Assembly: GCF_001625215.2 (NCBI RefSeq)
Contig: NC_030385.2
Span: 3,961,135 to 4,025,134, forward strand
Direction of reading: 5' to 3'
Length of the DNA stretch: 64,000 bases
Source: Daucus carota subsp. sativus
Taxonomy: Eukaryota; Streptophyta; Magnoliopsida; Apiales; Apiaceae
The notes under the pieces are model-generated. The model had not been told where the DNA came from. It was given only the letters and a program-made list of their open reading frames with translations, and did no database searches. The position numbers were made by a program, and so were the translations under genes. Below are positions 62,490 through 64,000 of the stretch, one piece after another. Position 1 is the first letter of the stretch; every line of letters starts with the position of its first letter.

Positions 62490-62975
62490 ATTGATATTCA
62501 AATATTTCTTCTTAAAACGTATTGATTTGACCCCCATAAGCGGAATCACCCTCCAATAGCATGTTGCCGCCAGAAACAAAACCCCATATTTCTTCTAGAG
62601 AATCTCCTAATTGTTCCAGAGCAACTAGAAAGAGATTCTTTAACCAGAAAAAATTCGGTTCGATGTAGGATACCTATCCAGAAGTTTTCGCAACTCAATC
62701 ATATATGATGAAATCATCAAAGATTTGACCTTTTCAAACTCTATCTGTAACTCACTAGAGGCCCGGGAAACAAAGATAAGATGTATATGAACGAGATATC
62801 CGCAACAAGAAGGAAAAGGATTGAATAGAGGAACTCCCAACATTTGGCGATCTCAGGTGTGTAGATATCAACAGCGACTCATTATTTCGATGAATCATTT
62901 CTTCCAACAGAAGAAGATTATGTAAACACTTAATCGAAATCTTACGTATCGGATATTTGATTCAAAAGGGAGGAA
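62490..62975 (-). pseudogene. ycf2: Nuclear insertion of plastid ycf2 (NUPT)
   Basis: Read on the minus strand, the DNA encodes pieces of plastid Ycf2: [53 protein letters not shown], then in shifted frames [16 protein letters not shown] and [14 protein letters not shown]. The frame changes at least twice and the ends stop abruptly against unrelated AT-rich DNA, so this is a non-functional copy of an internal part of ycf2 moved to the nucleus. Confidence 0.88.
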
Positions 62976-64000
62976 GTAACTCTCACGACTATCACAATTT
63001 CAATCATAAATTTCATTCGCATTCCATTTTGTAAAAGATATGTCACCAGGCACCAGCAAAAAAGAAATTTCCAAAAAAAAAAAATTTGCTTTAAATATCC
63101 GTATATTTACTACAGAATTACCAAGAGAAACAAATGTGTACGGGCTGTATCAGTCAGTGAGTCAGATGTTAAAAGCAGAGAATCAGTATCATGGTTAATG
63201 ATGCTAATAAAACTAGTATGCCTGTATAACCTGGTACATTTCTTGCTGGTTTATAGCAGATCATAGGATAAAATCTAGCCAGGATGATTGGTGTATTAAC
63301 TTAATCTGTCACGGCAAGGAGTAGCAGATACTAATGTCAGGTACCTATTAATCATACTACAATTATTCTTCTTGCAATCATTCACAAACTCTAAAAACAA
63401 CTGTAACATACCAACAAATGAAAAGCTCCGAAAAGTTGATCAAGTTCCAGTCTGAGTAAAGTCAAATATAATATACCTTAAACAAGATTAACTCAAACAA
63501 CTTTTACCTTCGAGCTAACTCAAACCCAAAATCAAATTCAATATATTCTTATGAGCTAGGCTCCAGCACAATACTGACTGAAAACGAAATTAAGAAACAA
63601 AAGGATGGGAACATATTACAAAATTCAATAATATATACAGTACCTACTTCCAAAAGTAAAAAAACTGAATATACTTTTTGCATAGGTTTAAATTAACTGC
63701 AAAAGCTACTATTTACTGTAAAAGCTACTATAAAGGTTGCTCTGAAATTTAAAAAAAAAAAAAAGCTATGAATATTATTATCAGACTCTGCATACTCAAG
63801 TACTCAACAGGATTACTCAGATCGATTACACACTACTAACAAACCAAAGAAAAAATGCCTACCTTCATGGAAGCTTCCTATGGCTAACTGATAAAAAAAC
63901 AAGATCAACTATCAAATATATTTGCATTATATAATTCTGTTTTTCTTGATTTCCCCAATTCATTTACCATCATGTTGTCACTTTTGATAAGTAGTGATGG
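62976..64000. other. Right end of the window, no gene seen
   Basis: AT-rich sequence without recognisable coding exons. Homology to plastid sequence fades near 62975. Confidence 0.45.

Overview
This window is nuclear DNA from a flowering plant, a eudicot and most likely an asterid. The genes are intron-rich with GT-AG (and a few GC-AG) splice sites. The intergenic DNA is AT-rich and full of small DNA transposons. One LIM gene is of the asterid-type pollen class. The species cannot be fixed from sequence alone.

Layout, left to right. (1) Minus-strand DEG9 serine protease, 1258-6518, nine exons, with an 889-bp hAT element in intron 3. (2) Minus-strand mitochondrial ribosomal protein uL29m, 7806-9313, three coding exons. 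(3) Minus-strand CYP82-type cytochrome P450, 11158-12847, two exons. (4) A transposon-rich stretch, 13.4-17.4 kb, holding a 557-bp foldback element, a decayed RNase H-like gene with a 72-bp tandem duplication, and a stack of Tourist-type MITEs. (5) Plus-strand nucleobase-ascorbate transporter (NAT6-like), 18525-23678, fourteen coding exons. (6) Plus-strand DUF4228/PADRE protein, 27264-28084. (7) Minus-strand pollen-type LIM protein (PLIM1-like), 28877-32012, with a nine-copy nonapeptide tail. (8) Foldback elements, one nested in another, 32.4-34.9 kb. (9) Plus-strand single-exon RING-H2 protein, 37010-37384, followed by degenerate repeats, microsatellites and a duplicated block of about 0.9 kb (40.0-40.9 and 41.9-42.8 kb). 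(10) Three minus-strand CBP60 (calmodulin-binding protein 60) genes in tandem: 43566-46801, 49780-55428 and 58403-61004. (11) A nuclear copy of plastid ycf2, about 62490-62975.

The genes are unrelated housekeeping, transport, cytoskeletal and signalling genes, except the CBP60 trio. CBP60 proteins are plant-specific transcription factors, several of them tied to immunity and salicylic acid. The first two copies are close relatives: exons of 53, 488 and 155 bases are the same size in both, and both have a GC splice donor at the same place. The third is a more ordinary family member with GT at that place. The first copy has a damaged first exon.

I found no convincing new biological system. The strongest unusual observations are the CBP60 cluster with its shared GC-AG intron and uneven decay, the repeat tail of the LIM protein, five short hAT elements whose 8-bp target duplications can be read exactly, four Mutator-like foldbacks with 9-bp duplications (one 8/9), the ycf2 insertion, and a MITE that may carry a captured exon.
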